Assembly (NCBI RefSeq): GCF_014171595.1 | Contig: NZ_CP050451.1 | Location: 3,472,001-3,536,000, forward strand | Direction: 5' to 3' | DNA: 64,000 nt | Origin: Massilia sp. Se16.2.3 | GTDB lineage: Bacteria; Pseudomonadota; Gammaproteobacteria; Burkholderiales; Burkholderiaceae_D | Shown here: one piece after another, positions 27,862 to 38,464 of the stretch | Layout: the number at the start of each line of letters is the position of its first letter | How positions within the stretch are numbered: the first letter of the stretch is position 1 | Notes under the pieces: model-generated | The model's database searches: none | What the model was told of the DNA's origin: nothing | Seen by the model: the letters and a program-made list of their open reading frames with translations, nothing else | Made by a program: the position numbers and the translations under genes

Positions 27862-29491
27862 ATGAAATTTGACGTCGCAATCGTCGGCAGCGGTCTGGCC
27901 GGCCTCTCGGTGGCCCTGCATCTTGCCCAGACGCGCAAGGTCGCCATCATCTCGAAACGCGCGCTGCAGGATGGCGCCAGCAACTGGGCGCAGGGCGGCA
28001 TCGCCGCCGTCCTCGATTCCGGCGACAGCCACGACCAGCACATCGCCGACACCCTCGTCGCCGGCGCCGGCCTGTGCGACGAGGCGGCCACCCGCTACAT
28101 CGTCGAACACGGCCGCGCCGCCATCGAATGGCTGATCGAGCAGGGCGTGCCCTTCACGCGCGACGCCTCGGCCGAACTGGGCTTCCACCTGACGCGCGAG
28201 GGCGGCCACAGCCAGCGGCGCATCATCCACGCGGCCGACGCCACCGGCCACGCGGTGCAGGTCACGCTCGAACAAAAGGTACGCGCCCATCCGAACATCT
28301 CGCTGTTCGAACACCACTGCGCCATCGACGTCATCACTTCCGACAAGCTGACCGGCAAGGGCGTGCACAGTGGCGCTCCCCACCTCGTCGGCCAGCCGCG
28401 CTGCCACGGCCTCTACGTGCAGGACGAAGCGAGCGGCAAGGTACTCACCTTCGAAGCCGAGCACACCGTGCTGGCCACCGGCGGCGCCGGCAAGGTCTAC
28501 CTGTACACCACCAATCCCGACACCGCCACCGGCGACGGCATCGCCATGGCCTGGCGCGCCGGCTGCCGCGTGTCGAACATGGAATTCATCCAGTTCCACC
28601 CGACCTGCCTCTACCACCCGTACGCGAAATCGTTTCTCATCACCGAGGCGATCCGCGGCGAAGGCGGCTTGCTGAAGCTCCCTCCGGAAGCGGGCGTGGC
28701 CGCCGGCACGCGCTTCATGCCGGCCCATGACGAGCGCGGCGAACTGGCCCCCGCGCGACGTGGTGGCGCGGGCGATCGACTTCGAGATGAAAAAGCGTGG
28801 CCTCGATTACGTCCACCTCGACATCAGCCACCAGAGCCCGGAATTCCTGAAGGAGCACTTCCCGACCATCTACGCGCGTTGCCCGGAACTGGGCATCGAC
28901 ATCACGAAGGAACCAATTCCCGTCGTGCCGGCCGTGCACTTCACCTGCGGCGGCGTGGTCACGGACCTCGCCGGCCGCACCGACATTCCGGGCCTGTACG
29001 CCGTGGGCGAAACCACCTGCACCGGCCTGCACGGCGCGAACCGCCTGGCCAGCAACTCGCTGCTCGAATGCGTGGTCGTCGGCCGTGCCTGCGCCAGCCA
29101 GATCGCCGCCGCGCCGCGCATCGAGAACCCGCCGCTGCCGCCCTGGGACGAAAGCCGCGTCACCAACGCCGACGAGGAAGTGGTCATCGCCCACAACTGG
29201 GACGAACTGCGCCGCTTCATGTGGAACTACGTCGGCATCGTGCGCACCACCAAGCGCCTGGAGCGCGCGCAGCACCGCATCGCGCTCTTGAAGGAAGAGA
29301 TCGACGAGTACTACCGCAACTTCCGCATCACGCACGACCTGCTGGAGCTGCGCAACCTGGTCGACGTGGCCTCGCTCATCGTCAACAGCGCGTTGTCGCG
29401 CCACGAGAGCCGGGGGCTGCATTACTCGCGCGATTATCCGGACACGCTGCCCAAGGCCCTGCCGAGCGTGCTGACACCGGCGCGCCGCTAG
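27862..29491 (+). CDS. nadB: L-aspartate oxidase, one frameshift
   Basis: Oxidises L-aspartate to iminoaspartate, the substrate of quinolinate synthase NadA; FAD enzyme of the succinate dehydrogenase/fumarate reductase family. The FAD site is [52 protein letters not shown], [11 protein letters not shown] and [15 protein letters not shown] are standard. About 542 residues. One shift near 28745 (in GAACTGGCCCCCGCG) separates two otherwise perfect halves; the C-terminal helical domain is complete. ATG 27862 begins MKFDVAIVG. Located about 5 kb from nadC-nadA rather than in an operon with them. Confidence 0.93.
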
Positions 29492-29546
29492 GCCCAGGCG
29501 CGCGCGGGACACGCTCCCGATTGCGCTATCCTGTGACCGTCATCGC

Positions 29547-29571
29547 AGCCCGCCCGTCCGGCGGGCTGCTG
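29547..29571 (+). terminator. GC hairpin after nadB
   Basis: Stem GCAGCCCGCC-CGTCC-GGCGGGCTGC, followed by a weak T-containing tract just before the EamA start. Probable terminator or attenuating hairpin. Confidence 0.5.
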
Positions 29572-29584
29572 TTCATTCCAGCCC

Positions 29585-30479
29585 ATGAAAACGAAGCTGT
29601 CCTTTTCCACCGCCCTGCTGCTGACCGTACCGCCCGTGCTCTGGGCGGGGAACGCCATCGTCGGGCGCATGGTGCGCGATGCCGTCCCGCCCATGACCCT
29701 GAACCTGCTGCGCTGGGCCATCGCGCTGCTGATCCTGCTGCCGCTCGGGCGCGCGGCCCTGCGCCCCGGCTCCGGAGTGCTCGCCAACTGGCGCCGCTAC
29801 AGCCTGCTCGGGCTGTTCGGCATCGGCCTGTACAACTCGCTGCAATACCTGGCCCTGCAAAGCTCCACGCCGATCAACGTGACCCCGGTGGCCGCGGGCA
29901 TGCCGGTCTGGATGCTGCTGGTGGGCCGGCTGTTCTTCGGGGCCAGGGTCAGGCGCAAGCAAATCGCCGGCGCGCTGCTGTCGATCGCCGGCGTGCTGGT
30001 GGTGCTGTGCCGGGGCGACCTCGGGCAGCTGGCGGCGCTGCGCCCGGTGGCGGGCGACCTCTATATGATCCTGGCGACAATTGCCTGGTCCTTCTATAGC
30101 TGGCTGCTGATGCAGCAGGGATGTGCCCGGCTTGCGCGCGGACTGGGCCGCTTTCCTGCTGGCCCAGGTCGGCTACGGCGTATTGTGGTGCGCCGCGCTG
30201 AGCGGCGCCGAAGCGGCCAGCGCCGGTATCGACGTCGCCCGGAGCTGGCCGCTCGCCGCGGCCCTCCTCTACGTGGCGATTGGGCCGGCCATCGTCGCCA
30301 TGCGCTGCTGGGGCGCCGGAGTCATGCGCGCCGGCCCCACGCTGGGTTCCTTCTTCATCAACCTGACGCCCCTGTTCACCGCACTGCTATCCTCGAGCTT
30401 CCTGGGCGAGCCGCCCCACCTGTATCACGCGCTCGCCTTCCTGCTGATCGTGGGCGGCATCGCCGTCTCGGCGCGCTGA
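29585..30479 (+). CDS. EamA/DMT-family transporter, one frameshift
   Basis: Inner-membrane exporter-like protein of about 298 residues with ten predicted helices in two EamA repeats. Repeat 1 starts FSTALLLTVPPVLWAGNAIVGRM and includes STPINVTPVAAGMPVWMLLVG; repeat 2 includes MRAGPTLGSFFINLTPLFTALLS. A shift near 30118 separates the halves. DMT members move amino acids, nucleotides and other metabolites; the substrate is unknown. Downstream of nadB on the same strand, beyond a hairpin. Confidence 0.87.
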
Positions 30480-30704
30480 GTCGGCCACACACCAACGAAA
30501 GGCCACAACAAAGCGCTGTGCCACGCCGTCGCGGTCGGTCGGCGGTGCTCGCCCTGTTTTTTCGCCGAGGCGCGGCAAGACGCGCGGGATGCTCCCGTCC
30601 CGCTGTACAATCAGTATTTCCTTTTGGTAAGTTGTACACGTGCCCGGCGCCGCCTCCACGACGCGCTTGCCGGCGTCGCCCTCCTGACATCCGCTCACAA
30701 CATC

Positions 30705-32299
30705 ATGAAAAAAACGATCACGAGACTTGCCCTCACCCTCAGCATCGCCGCCGCCATGTCGGCATGCGGCACCACCGCGCCGGTGCAGCAGTCCGCCGCG
30801 CAGATGCGACAAACCCACGGCTACGTCGCCGTTGCGCTGCCGCGCCTGCTCGGCGTCGGCGCACCCGAGATCACGCTGCGTCCCGTCGGCGGAGGCGCCG
30901 AGTACGTCCTTGCGCCAACGGCAACGGACAGCGAAGTGCTCGGGCTGTGGGTGCCGCCGGGCCAGTACGAGATCGTGCAAATGCGCGGGTCAAACAAGGA
31001 CAGCTACACACCGGTCGAGGTCAAGGCCGGCCACGTGACGGACATGGGCGGTATCGCATGGGCAGGCATTGGCGACAATGAACAGGTGCTCCTGCCGCTG
31101 CGGCACAAGGACTTGAGCGCCGCGGTCGATGCGGCAACCCGCTCCTTCGACGGCTTGGGCCTGGGCGAGCGGATCGAATGGAAGCCGACGGCGCCACCGC
31201 CGGTCCAGCACGTACCGACGGCGAACAACCTGCCGGCTGGCGGCATGCTGGTCCAGGCGATCGCGGCTCACGTCGACTACGCGAACAGGACGCCTCTACG
31301 CACGCAACTGCGCAGCGCGAAGAGCCTCGAGGAATTCACGAAGCTGTATCTGCCGTCGGCGGCGCCCGTCATGGGCGGTTCCAGCGCCGACGCCGGGGGG
31401 GCAGTCTACCGGGCGGCAACTTCGGCCAGCTTCGGCGCCGCGACGCCGCCGGCAGCTGGCGCGTGATCGACACGGGCACCATCTCGCCGCTGACCGCCGT
31501 CGAAGCGGCCGGGCCGAGGGTGCTGGCCGGTACCCACGACGGCGTGCTGCTCGCCAGCGCCGACAAGGGACAGACCTGGTCCCGGGTGCATGGCTTCGAT
31601 AAAAAAGAAAACGTCATCAACATTCACTTTGCGGGCAATGGGTACTTCGTCCTCACCGGCAAGTTTGCCGGAGCGGCGACGGGACGCACGGCCGAGATCG
31701 AAAGCCTGCAGGTGTATGTCCTCGACCCGTCGACCATGGCACCGACACTGTTGCGCAAGATCGATTTGCCGAAAAAGCTGAACTGGTTCCAGATGGGTTC
31801 GCTTGGAGCCAGCGTGGCCGGCAATTACTATCTGGTCAATACGCTGGCGAGCATCGAACGTTACGACCTGGGCGCGCGCACCTGGAAAACCGTGTCGGCA
31901 CCGCATGACGTGACCCATCTGCGCAGTGCGAAGAACGGCGCGATCCTGACCGCCTTCAAGGCGCAGGGCGGTTTCTCGAAGCTGAGCGTGTCCCTTGATG
32001 CCGGCAACTCGTGGAAAGCCATGGAAACCCCGCCCTATCCGGTCAACGACATCCAGATGGAAAGCCTGGAGGCCGGCCACGCCTCGCGCTGGGATACCGG
32101 CGCCTTCACCTCCGCCATGCAGTTGACGCAGTACGACCCTTCCTCCAAATCATGGAAGGCGACCTGGACCGCACCGCCGGCGACCTGCACGAGGACGGTG
32201 CGCGATGCCAGCGGCAAGGAACAGCTGTGCGTGACGGGCGGCGGCAGCATCTTCCGCATCGGCGCGGGCAAGATGGTGCCGGAGTTGCTGGCGGAGTGA
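30705..32299 (+). CDS. Lipoprotein with sialidase-like beta-propeller, one frameshift
   Basis: About 531 residues. Signal peptide with lipobox: MKKTITRLALTLSIAAAMSACG, cleaved before the Cys. The first 230 residues form an unassigned domain (GYVAVALPRLLGVGAPEITLRP). From about residue 240 the chain has exo-sialidase/BNR-like repeats: GVLLASADKGQTWSRVHGF and SKLSVSLDAGNSWKAMETP, each with an Asp-box-like S-x-D-x-G-x-x-W. A seven-G run at about 31396 causes the single shift. Likely outer-membrane anchored and periplasmic; a binding or scaffold role is as likely as hydrolysis, as the Asp-box is structural. No close family recognised. Confidence 0.7.
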
Positions 32300-32329
32300 T
32301 GCGCCGCTGATCGCTGCTCGCCTCCCCCG

Positions 32330-32357
32330 AAAAGCCCGCTCCCGAGCGGGCTTTTTT
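32330..32357 (+). terminator. Intrinsic terminator
   Basis: AAAAGCCCGCTC-CC-GAGCGGGCTTTTTT: 9 G/C-rich pairs and a T-run, 30 bases after the lipoprotein stop. Confidence 0.85.
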
Positions 32358-32479
32358 ACGCCCATGCCCGACAGCCGGGCCAGCCCCGGTAGCGCCGACG
32401 CCGCATGACCGCCCGGAATCGTGTGTTGGCCGCCCCGGCAAGAATGCTACGATCCCATCCGAATGGAGGATGGAACACG

Positions 32480-33373
32480 ATGGCTGAAGGATTCACGCAA
32501 CACGACGGGGCGGTGCAACTTGCCGATTTCCTCGAACGCCATCCGAAAACGCTCGTGCTGACCGGCGCGGGTTTGTCGACGGCATCTGGCATTCCCGACT
32601 ACCGCGATCGCGATGGCGTACGGCGCGGCAAGCTCCCGATCCAGGGACCCGAATTCCGGCGCTCGCAAGCGGTCCAGCGGCGCTACTGGGCCCGCAGCAT
32701 GGTCGGCTGGCCGACCCTGGCCAAGGCTTGCCCGAATGCCGGGCACGCAGCGCTGGCTGCGCTGGAAGCGGCGGGACGCATCGGTTCGCTCCTGACGCAG
32801 AACGTCGACGGCTTGCACCAGCAGGCCGGCAGCCACGCCGTGCTCGAGCTGCATGGCAACATCCACTCGGTCATCTGTCTCGACTGCGGGGCCCGCATGC
32901 CGCGCGCCTTCGTACAGACCCAGCTGGTGGAGACGAACCCGGCGCTTGCCGGCGCGATGGCGAGGCCCTTGCCCGACGGCGACGCCCAGCTGGAACCCGG
33001 CGCGCTCGAAGGTTTCCAGCTGCCCCGGTGCGATCACTGTGGCGGCACCCTGATGCCGGACGTCGTCTTTTTTGGTGACAACGTTCCGGCGGCACGCACA
33101 GCGCTCGCCGTGGCGCAAATGGAGGCGGCCGATGCGCTGCTGGTGGTGGGTTCGTCGCTGATGGTGTTTTCCGGTTTCCGCTTCTGCCGCATGGCACGCG
33201 CCGCCGGCAAGCCCATCGCCGCCGTGAACCTCGGCATCACCCGTGCCGACGAACTGCTGAGCCTGAAAATCGAGGAATCGGCCGAAAGGCTGCTGCCCGC
33301 GGCGGCAACCCTGCTGGGCGCCGACGCGGCGCCGGTTCCCATCGACCTCATCAAGGAAAGGGGAATACTTTGA
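32480..33373 (+). CDS. Sir2-family NAD-dependent protein deacylase
   Basis: 297-residue sirtuin that removes acyl groups from lysine at the cost of NAD. The Rossmann-fold motifs are [27 protein letters not shown] and the catalytic His in [11 protein letters not shown]. The zinc module has two CxxC pairs, CLDC and [16 protein letters not shown] and [11 protein letters not shown] follow. ATG 32480 has GGAGGA nine bases upstream. Its stop overlaps the TTG start of the next hydrolase gene. Lying among nadB, nadC and nadA it adds an NAD consumer to the block. Confidence 0.92.
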   Translation: MAEGFTQHDGAVQLADFLERHPKTLVLTGAGLSTASGIPDYRDRDGVRRGKLPIQGPEFRRSQAVQRRYWARSMVGWPTLAKACPNAGHAALAALEAAGRIGSLLTQNVDGLHQQAGSHAVLELHGNIHSVICLDCGARMPRAFVQTQLVETNPALAGAMARPLPDGDAQLEPGALEGFQLPRCDHCGGTLMPDVVFFGDNVPAARTALAVAQMEAADALLVVGSSLMVFSGFRFCRMARAAGKPIAAVNLGITRADELLSLKIEESAERLLPAAATLLGADAAPVPIDLIKERGIL

Positions 33374-34431
33374 CGATACAACGCGATTCATTCGGCCGCA
33401 CCTCCAGTGGCGCCGGCTCCGGCTTGCCCCGCGCCGCGCTGCTGGCAGGCATCGGCCTGGCCGCTTCCTCGGCTCTACGTGCGCAGCAAGACCAAACAGG
33501 CCGAGACCGACAATCCGCCACACGGCAAGTTCGTCGACGTCGACGGCGTACGCCTGCATTACCCGGAACGGGGCAGCGGCCCGGCGCTGGTGCTCCTGCA
33601 CGGCAACGGCGTGTATGCGAGCGACTTCGAATACAGCGGGCTGGTCGGCCAGCTGAGCGAGCGCTACCGGGTGATCGCCTTCGACCGCCCCGGCTACGGC
33701 TACAGCGCGCGTCCGCGCTCCACGGTCTGGACACCCGACGCCGGGCACGCCTGCTGCACCATGCGCTGCAGGAAATCGGCGTCGATTCCGCGATCGTGGT
33801 TGGCCACTCCTGGGGCACGATGGTCGCGCTGGCGATGGGCTTGCAGGTGCCCGACGTGGTCCGCGGCCTGGTGCTGCTGTCGGGCTATTACTATCCGACG
33901 CTGCGGTTGGACGTGACGGTCCAGGCGCAGCCGGCGATTCCGCTTATTGGCGACCTGATGCGCTACACGGTGTCGCCGCTCATCGGGCGTCTGCTGTGGC
34001 CGCTGCTAGCGAAGCGGGTGTTCTCGCCGCAGCCGGTGTCCGAGCGCTTCCGCCGCCTCGACCCGTGGATGGCACTGCGGCCCGGCCAGCTGCGCGCCGC
34101 CGCGGCCGAAGCGGTTCCGATGGTGCCCGCGGCCGCCTCGCTATCGAAGCGCATCGGGCGCCTGCGGGTGCCGGTGCAGATCGTCACGGGGACCCGGGAC
34201 AAGATCGTCTGGCCGGGCAACGAGTCCGAGCGCTTGCACGAAACGCTGCGGGAAGGCGAGCAGTCGAGCGAGCTGCACCTGATGCCCGGTGTGGGGCACA
34301 TGGTGCATTACGCGCATCCCGAGCAGGTGGTGACGGCGGTCGACGCGATCGCCGCCCAGGTGGGCGAGCCGCCGGCGCTGCGCAGCCCACGGGCGGAAGC
34401 CCCGGCACGGGCCAGCGAAAGCGGCGTGTAA
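33370..34431 (+). CDS. Alpha/beta-hydrolase with N-terminal export signal, indels
   Basis: Start TTG 33370 overlaps the sirtuin stop (TTGA). Residues ~20-38 ([16 protein letters not shown]) make a signal peptide or anchor. After a shift near 33465 the fold begins with [27 protein letters not shown]; a second shift near 33735 leads to [18 protein letters not shown] with nucleophile Ser in GHSWG. Catalytic Asp is in [15 protein letters not shown] and His in [11 protein letters not shown]. About 350 residues. Probable periplasmic or membrane-attached esterase/epoxide-hydrolase-like enzyme; substrate unknown. Confidence 0.82.
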   Translation: MTIQRDSFGRTSSGAGSGLPRAALLAGIGLAASSALRAQQDQTGRDRQSATRQVRRRRRRTPALPGTGQRPGAGAPARQRRVCERLRIQRAGRPAERALPGDRLRPPRLRLQRASALHGLDTRRRARLLHHALQEIGVDSAIVVGHSWGTMVALAMGLQVPDVVRGLVLLSGYYYPTLRLDVTVQAQPAIPLIGDLMRYTVSPLIGRLLWPLLAKRVFSPQPVSERFRRLDPWMALRPGQLRAAAAEAVPMVPAAASLSKRIGRLRVPVQIVTGTRDKIVWPGNESERLHETLREGEQSSELHLMPGVGHMVHYAHPEQVVTAVDAIAAQVGEPPALRSPRAEAPARASESGV

Positions 34432-34476
34432 CAGCAAGGTGGAATGGACGGGCCGCCGAGGCGTCGACGTTGACGG

Positions 34477-34535
34477 CGTGGGCACGGGGCGCCCACCCTA
34501 CGACACAACGGTAGGGTGGGTGCTCCGTGCCCACG
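34477..34535. repeat. Long imperfect inverted repeat, REP-like
   Basis: Arms of 25 bases (34477-34501 and 34511-34535) match at 23 positions around GACACAACG. The core, GTGGGC...CCCACCCTAC, recurs at 36620-36645. Position between convergent genes fits a REP/BIME-like element that may also stop transcription. Confidence 0.7.
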
Positions 34536-34548
34536 CGGGAAAACCGCG

Positions 34549-35427
34549 TTACCCGACAATCCGCAACGAATAATCCGTCGCCCGCACGTCCTTCGTCAGG
34601 CTGCCGATCGAGATCCGGTCGACACCCGTCTCGGCAATCGCCCGCACGGTACCCATGTTGATGCCGCCGGACGCTTCCAGCAGCGCACGCCCGGCATTCA
34701 CCCGGACTGCCTCGCGCATCATGTCCAGATTGAAGTTGTCGAGCAAGACCGACTTGACCCCGGCCGCCAGCGCTTCCTCCAGCTGGGCGATCGTTTCGAC
34801 CTCGATCTGCACCGGGACGCTGGCAGCCCGGCTCGCATTGAGCGCCGTCGCATTCGCCAACGCCTGGGTCACGCCGCCAGCCGCCGCGATATGGTTTTCC
34901 TTGATCAGGATCCCGTCATACAAGGCCATGCGCTGGTTCTTGCCGCCGCCAACGCGCACCGCGTACTTCTGCGCCAGGCGCAGGCCCGGCAGCGTCTTGC
35001 GGGTATCGAGAATCGCGGCCTGCGTGCCCGCGATCACGTCGACGTACTTGCGCGTCGCGCTGGCCACGCCCGAGAGCAGCTGCATGAAGTTCAGCGCGGC
35101 GCGCTCGGCGGTGAGCAGGGAGCGTGGCGAACCTTCGATCGTGCAGACCACGGAATCGGCGCTCATCAGGTCGCCCTCGGCATATTGCCAGTCGATCTCG
35201 ATGTCCTGGTCCACCGCCAGCATCACGCCCTCGAACCAGGGCGCGCCGCAAAGCACGGCTTCTTCGCGCACGATCACGCGTGCCCTGGCGCGCGGCGCTT
35301 CCGGTACCAGCTTGCCGGTCAGGTCGCCGCTGCCGACGTCTTCCAGCAGCGCAGCCAGGATGTTCTGCTCGAAAGCGGCTTGCAGCTTGTCGTCGAAAGC
35401 GGCGTGAGGGTTCTTCGGAGTCGTCAT
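34549..35427 (-). CDS. nadC: Nicotinate-nucleotide diphosphorylase (quinolinate phosphoribosyltransferase)
   Basis: Converts quinolinate and PRPP to nicotinate mononucleotide in de novo NAD synthesis. 292 residues; ATG 35427 overlaps the nadA stop (ATGA), so translation is coupled. Motifs: [74 protein letters not shown] and [11 protein letters not shown]; the C-terminal [20 protein letters not shown] ends the barrel. Intact and of normal length. Confidence 0.97.
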   Translation of the reverse strand: MTTPKNPHAAFDDKLQAAFEQNILAALLEDVGSGDLTGKLVPEAPRARARVIVREEAVLCGAPWFEGVMLAVDQDIEIDWQYAEGDLMSADSVVCTIEGSPRSLLTAERAALNFMQLLSGVASATRKYVDVIAGTQAAILDTRKTLPGLRLAQKYAVRVGGGKNQRMALYDGILIKENHIAAAGGVTQALANATALNASRAASVPVQIEVETIAQLEEALAAGVKSVLLDNFNLDMMREAVRVNAGRALLEASGGINMGTVRAIAETGVDRISIGSLTKDVRATDYSLRIVG

Positions 35428-36557
35428 GCGGGTCCCACGTTCGAATACAGGTTGGCGTTCTGCTCGAGCGCGCCGCTCGGCAGCGCTTTTGCCTTCTTGG
35501 CGGCGGCGAAATCGAGCATGCGGTCGATCGCGCGCACGGCTTCGCGGCCGATGGCGGGGTCGACAAACACTTCGTTGGCGCCAGACTCGAGCACCTCGGC
35601 CAGATTGCGCAGGCCGTTCATCGCCATCCACGGGCAATGCGCGCAGCTCTTGCAGGTGGCGCTGTTGCCGGCGGTCGGCGCTTCGATGAAGTGCTTGCCC
35701 GGGGCAGCCGCGCGCATCTTGTGCAGGATGCCGTTGTCGGTCGCGACGATGAAGTGGGTGGCGTCGAGCGTGACGGCGGCGTTGATCAGCTGGGTGGTCG
35801 AGCCGACCACGTCGGCCTGGGCCACGACGTTGGCCGGGGACTCGGGGTGCACCAGCACCTTGGCATGCGGGTACTCGGCCTTGAGCAGGTCGAGTTCGAT
35901 GCCCTTGAACTCGTCGTGCACGAGGCAGGAGCCCTGCCACAGCAGCATGTCGGCACCGGTCTGCTTCTGGATCCAGGAACCGAGGTGACGGTCCGGCGCC
36001 CACAGGATCTTCTTGCCCTCTTCGTGCAGGTGCTTGACGATATCGAGGCCAATCGAGGAGGTCACCATCCAGTCGGCGCGTGCCTTGACGGCGGCGCTGG
36101 TGTTGGCGTAGACGACGACGGTGCGGTCCGGGTGCTGGTCGCAGAAGGCCGCGAATTCGTCGGCCGGGCAGCCCAGGTCGAGCGAACAGGTCGCTTCCAG
36201 GTCCGGCATCAGGATGGTTTTCTCGGGGCTGAGGATTTTCGCCGTCTCGCCCATGAAGCGCACGCCGGCCACCACCAGGGTCCTGGCCGGATGGTCGCGA
36301 CCGAAACGGGCCATCTCCAGCGAGTCGGAGACGCAGCCGCCGGTTTCCTCGGCCAGGTCCTGCAGTTCGGGATCGACGTAGTAGTGGGCGACCAGGACCG
36401 CTTCCTTTTCCTTCAGCAGGCGGCGGATGCGCTCTTTCAGGACGAGCTTTTCGTCGGGCGACGGTTGCTCGGGGATGCGGGCCCAGGCGCGCGCGGTGCA
36501 GGCGGCGCCGTCTTGCGGGTGGTCGTATTCGTAGGTCTGGATGGGCAGGATGTTCAT
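35424..36557 (-). CDS. nadA: Quinolinate synthase A
   Basis: 4Fe-4S enzyme that condenses iminoaspartate from NadB with dihydroxyacetone phosphate. About 377 residues from ATG 36557 (a GTG at 36572 is an alternative; neither has a strong ribosome site). [41 protein letters not shown] and the three cluster cysteines in [25 protein letters not shown] and [13 protein letters not shown] fit the long bacterial NadA type. Coupled to nadC. Preceded by a REP-like hairpin at 36620-36640. Confidence 0.97.
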   Translation of the reverse strand: MNILPIQTYEYDHPQDGAACTARAWARIPEQPSPDEKLVLKERIRRLLKEKEAVLVAHYYVDPELQDLAEETGGCVSDSLEMARFGRDHPARTLVVAGVRFMGETAKILSPEKTILMPDLEATCSLDLGCPADEFAAFCDQHPDRTVVVYANTSAAVKARADWMVTSSIGLDIVKHLHEEGKKILWAPDRHLGSWIQKQTGADMLLWQGSCLVHDEFKGIELDLLKAEYPHAKVLVHPESPANVVAQADVVGSTTQLINAAVTLDATHFIVATDNGILHKMRAAAPGKHFIEAPTAGNSATCKSCAHCPWMAMNGLRNLAEVLESGANEVFVDPAIGREAVRAIDRMLDFAAAKKAKALPSGALEQNANLYSNVGPA

Positions 36558-36619
36558 GCGCTGTCGATTCACGTTAATGGCGGAATACCGGCGCGCTTGT
36601 GCCGCAGCCGGTTGAACGC

Positions 36620-36640
36620 GTGGGCGGGAGACCCGCCCAC
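36620..36640. repeat. REP-like hairpin GTGGGCGGG-AGA-CCCGCCCAC
   Basis: Perfect 9-base inverted repeat followed by CCTACGGGG, sharing the CCCACCCTAC edge with the 34477-34535 repeat. It sits between nadA and the ABC-F gene. Confidence 0.65.
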
Positions 36641-36696
36641 CCTACGGGGTCATGCCGGCGAACTGTCCGCGCGATGCCCCGTACAATCAGACGACA

Positions 36697-38298
36697 TCAG
36701 GCGATGCCCTGGCTCGTCAGGTACTCTTCGTAGGTGCCGCGGAAGTCGACGACTTCGTTCGGCTTCACTTCGAGCACGCGCGTGGCCAGCGAGGACACGA
36801 ACTCGCGGTCGTGCGAGACGAAGATCAGGGTGCCTTCGTATTTGTCGAGCGCGATGTTGAGCGACTCGATCGATTCCATGTCCATGTGGTTGGTCGGTTC
36901 GTCCAGCAGCAGCACGTTGTGGCGGCCCAGCATCAGCTTGCCGTACATCATGCGACCCTTTTCACCACCGGAGAGCACCTTCACCGACTTCTTGACCTCG
37001 TCGCCGCCGAACAGCAGGCGGCCCAGGATCGAGCGCACCGCCAGGTCGTCGTCGCCCTCTTTGGTCCAGCGTCCCATCCAGTCGGTCAGCACGTCGTCCT
37101 TCTGGAATTCTTCGGTTGGATCCTGCGGCATGTAGCCGACATTGGCGTTCTCGGCCCACTTCACGCGGCCCTGGTCGGCCGACAGGCCGGTGATGTCTTC
37201 GCCGCCGATGCAGCGCAGCAGCGTGGTCTTGCCGGCACCGTTGGCACCGATGATCGCGATGCGCTCGCCCGCCTCGACCATGATCGAGAAGTTGCGGAAC
37301 AGCGTACGGTCGTAGGATTTCGTCAGGCCCTCGGTCTCGACTGCCAGGCGGTGCAGCTTCTTCTCGCCTTCGAAGCGCACGAACGGGTAGGCGCGCGAGG
37401 ACGGCTTGAATTCCTCGATCTTGATCTTCTCGATCTGCTTGGCACGCGACGTCGCCTGGCGTGCCTTGGACTTGTTGGCCGAGAAGCGGCGCACGAAGTC
37501 CTGGAGTTCGGCGACCTTTTCCTTGGCCTTGGCATTATTTGCCAGCTGCTGGTTGCGCGCCTGGGTGGAGGCGAGCATGTAGTCGTCGTAGGAACCCGGG
37601 TACACCTTCAGGGTGCCGTAGTCCATGTCCGCGATGTGGGTGCAGACCTGGTTCAGGAAGTGGCGATCGTGCGAGATGATGATCATCGTCGAGTTGCGCT
37701 GGTTCAGGACGTCTTCCAGCCAGCGGATCGTGTTGATGTCGAGGTTGTTGGTCGGTTCGTCGAGCAGCAGGATGTCCGGATTCGAGAACAGGGCCTGGGC
37801 CAGCAGCACGCGCAGCTTCCAGCCTGGCGCCACGGCGCTCATCGGGCCCTGGTGCAGGTCGCTGGCAATGTCCAGGCCCAGCAGCAGTTCGCCGGCGCGC
37901 GCTTCGGCCGAGTAGCCGTCGTATTCCGCGACCTTGCCTTCCAACTCGGCGGCGCGCATGTAGTCGTCGTCGGTCGCTTCCGGATTGGCGTAGATGGCGT
38001 CGCGCTGGGCGATCGCCTCCCACAGCTCGGTGTGGCCCATCATGACGACGTCGAGCACGCGCACGTCTTCATACGCGAACTGGTCCTGGCGCAGCTTACC
38101 CAGGCGCTCGCCCGGGTCGAGGCTGACGTTGCCTGCCGATGGTTCGAGGTCGCCACCGAGGATCTTCATGAAGGTCGACTTGCCGCAGCCATTCGCGCCG
38201 ATCAGGCCGTAACGATTTCCTTCGCCGAACTTGACGGAAATGTTTTCGAACAGCGGCTTGGCGCCGAATTGCATCGTGATATTTGCTGTAGATAGCAT
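36697..38298 (-). CDS. ybiT: ABC-F family ATPase (YbiT type)
   Basis: Soluble protein of 533 residues with two ABC domains and no membrane part; ABC-F proteins act at the ribosome. Walker A motifs are [10 protein letters not shown] and [10 protein letters not shown]; Walker B motifs [12 protein letters not shown] and [12 protein letters not shown]. The first signature is the diverged [15 protein letters not shown] typical of YbiT, the second is [14 protein letters not shown]. The linker rich in Lys/Arg ([21 protein letters not shown]) is the P-site tRNA interaction motif region. Intact; stands alone on the minus strand. Subfamily assignment is by motif resemblance. Confidence 0.93.
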   Translation of the reverse strand: MLSTANITMQFGAKPLFENISVKFGEGNRYGLIGANGCGKSTFMKILGGDLEPSAGNVSLDPGERLGKLRQDQFAYEDVRVLDVVMMGHTELWEAIAQRDAIYANPEATDDDYMRAAELEGKVAEYDGYSAEARAGELLLGLDIASDLHQGPMSAVAPGWKLRVLLAQALFSNPDILLLDEPTNNLDINTIRWLEDVLNQRNSTMIIISHDRHFLNQVCTHIADMDYGTLKVYPGSYDDYMLASTQARNQQLANNAKAKEKVAELQDFVRRFSANKSKARQATSRAKQIEKIKIEEFKPSSRAYPFVRFEGEKKLHRLAVETEGLTKSYDRTLFRNFSIMVEAGERIAIIGANGAGKTTLLRCIGGEDITGLSADQGRVKWAENANVGYMPQDPTEEFQKDDVLTDWMGRWTKEGDDDLAVRSILGRLLFGGDEVKKSVKVLSGGEKGRMMYGKLMLGRHNVLLLDEPTNHMDMESIESLNIALDKYEGTLIFVSHDREFVSSLATRVLEVKPNEVVDFRGTYEEYLTSQGIA

Positions 38299-38464
38299 GC
38301 TGGAATGGCTGTTTAGGCCAGGAAATCAGAGGTTTATCGAATGGCGGGCATTATACAGCACGCCTTGGCGGCGGGAGGCGAATCGCCCTCTGCCCGGGGC
38401 CCGCCCTAGCCGGCGCCGCCGCGCAACCGGCGGGGTCGCCTCCGCTTAACAAATTCGTAACAAA

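Noticed and set aside
37000..38295. 547-codon plus-strand frame opposite the ABC-F gene
   Set aside because: Antisense shadow of an intact, strongly conserved gene.
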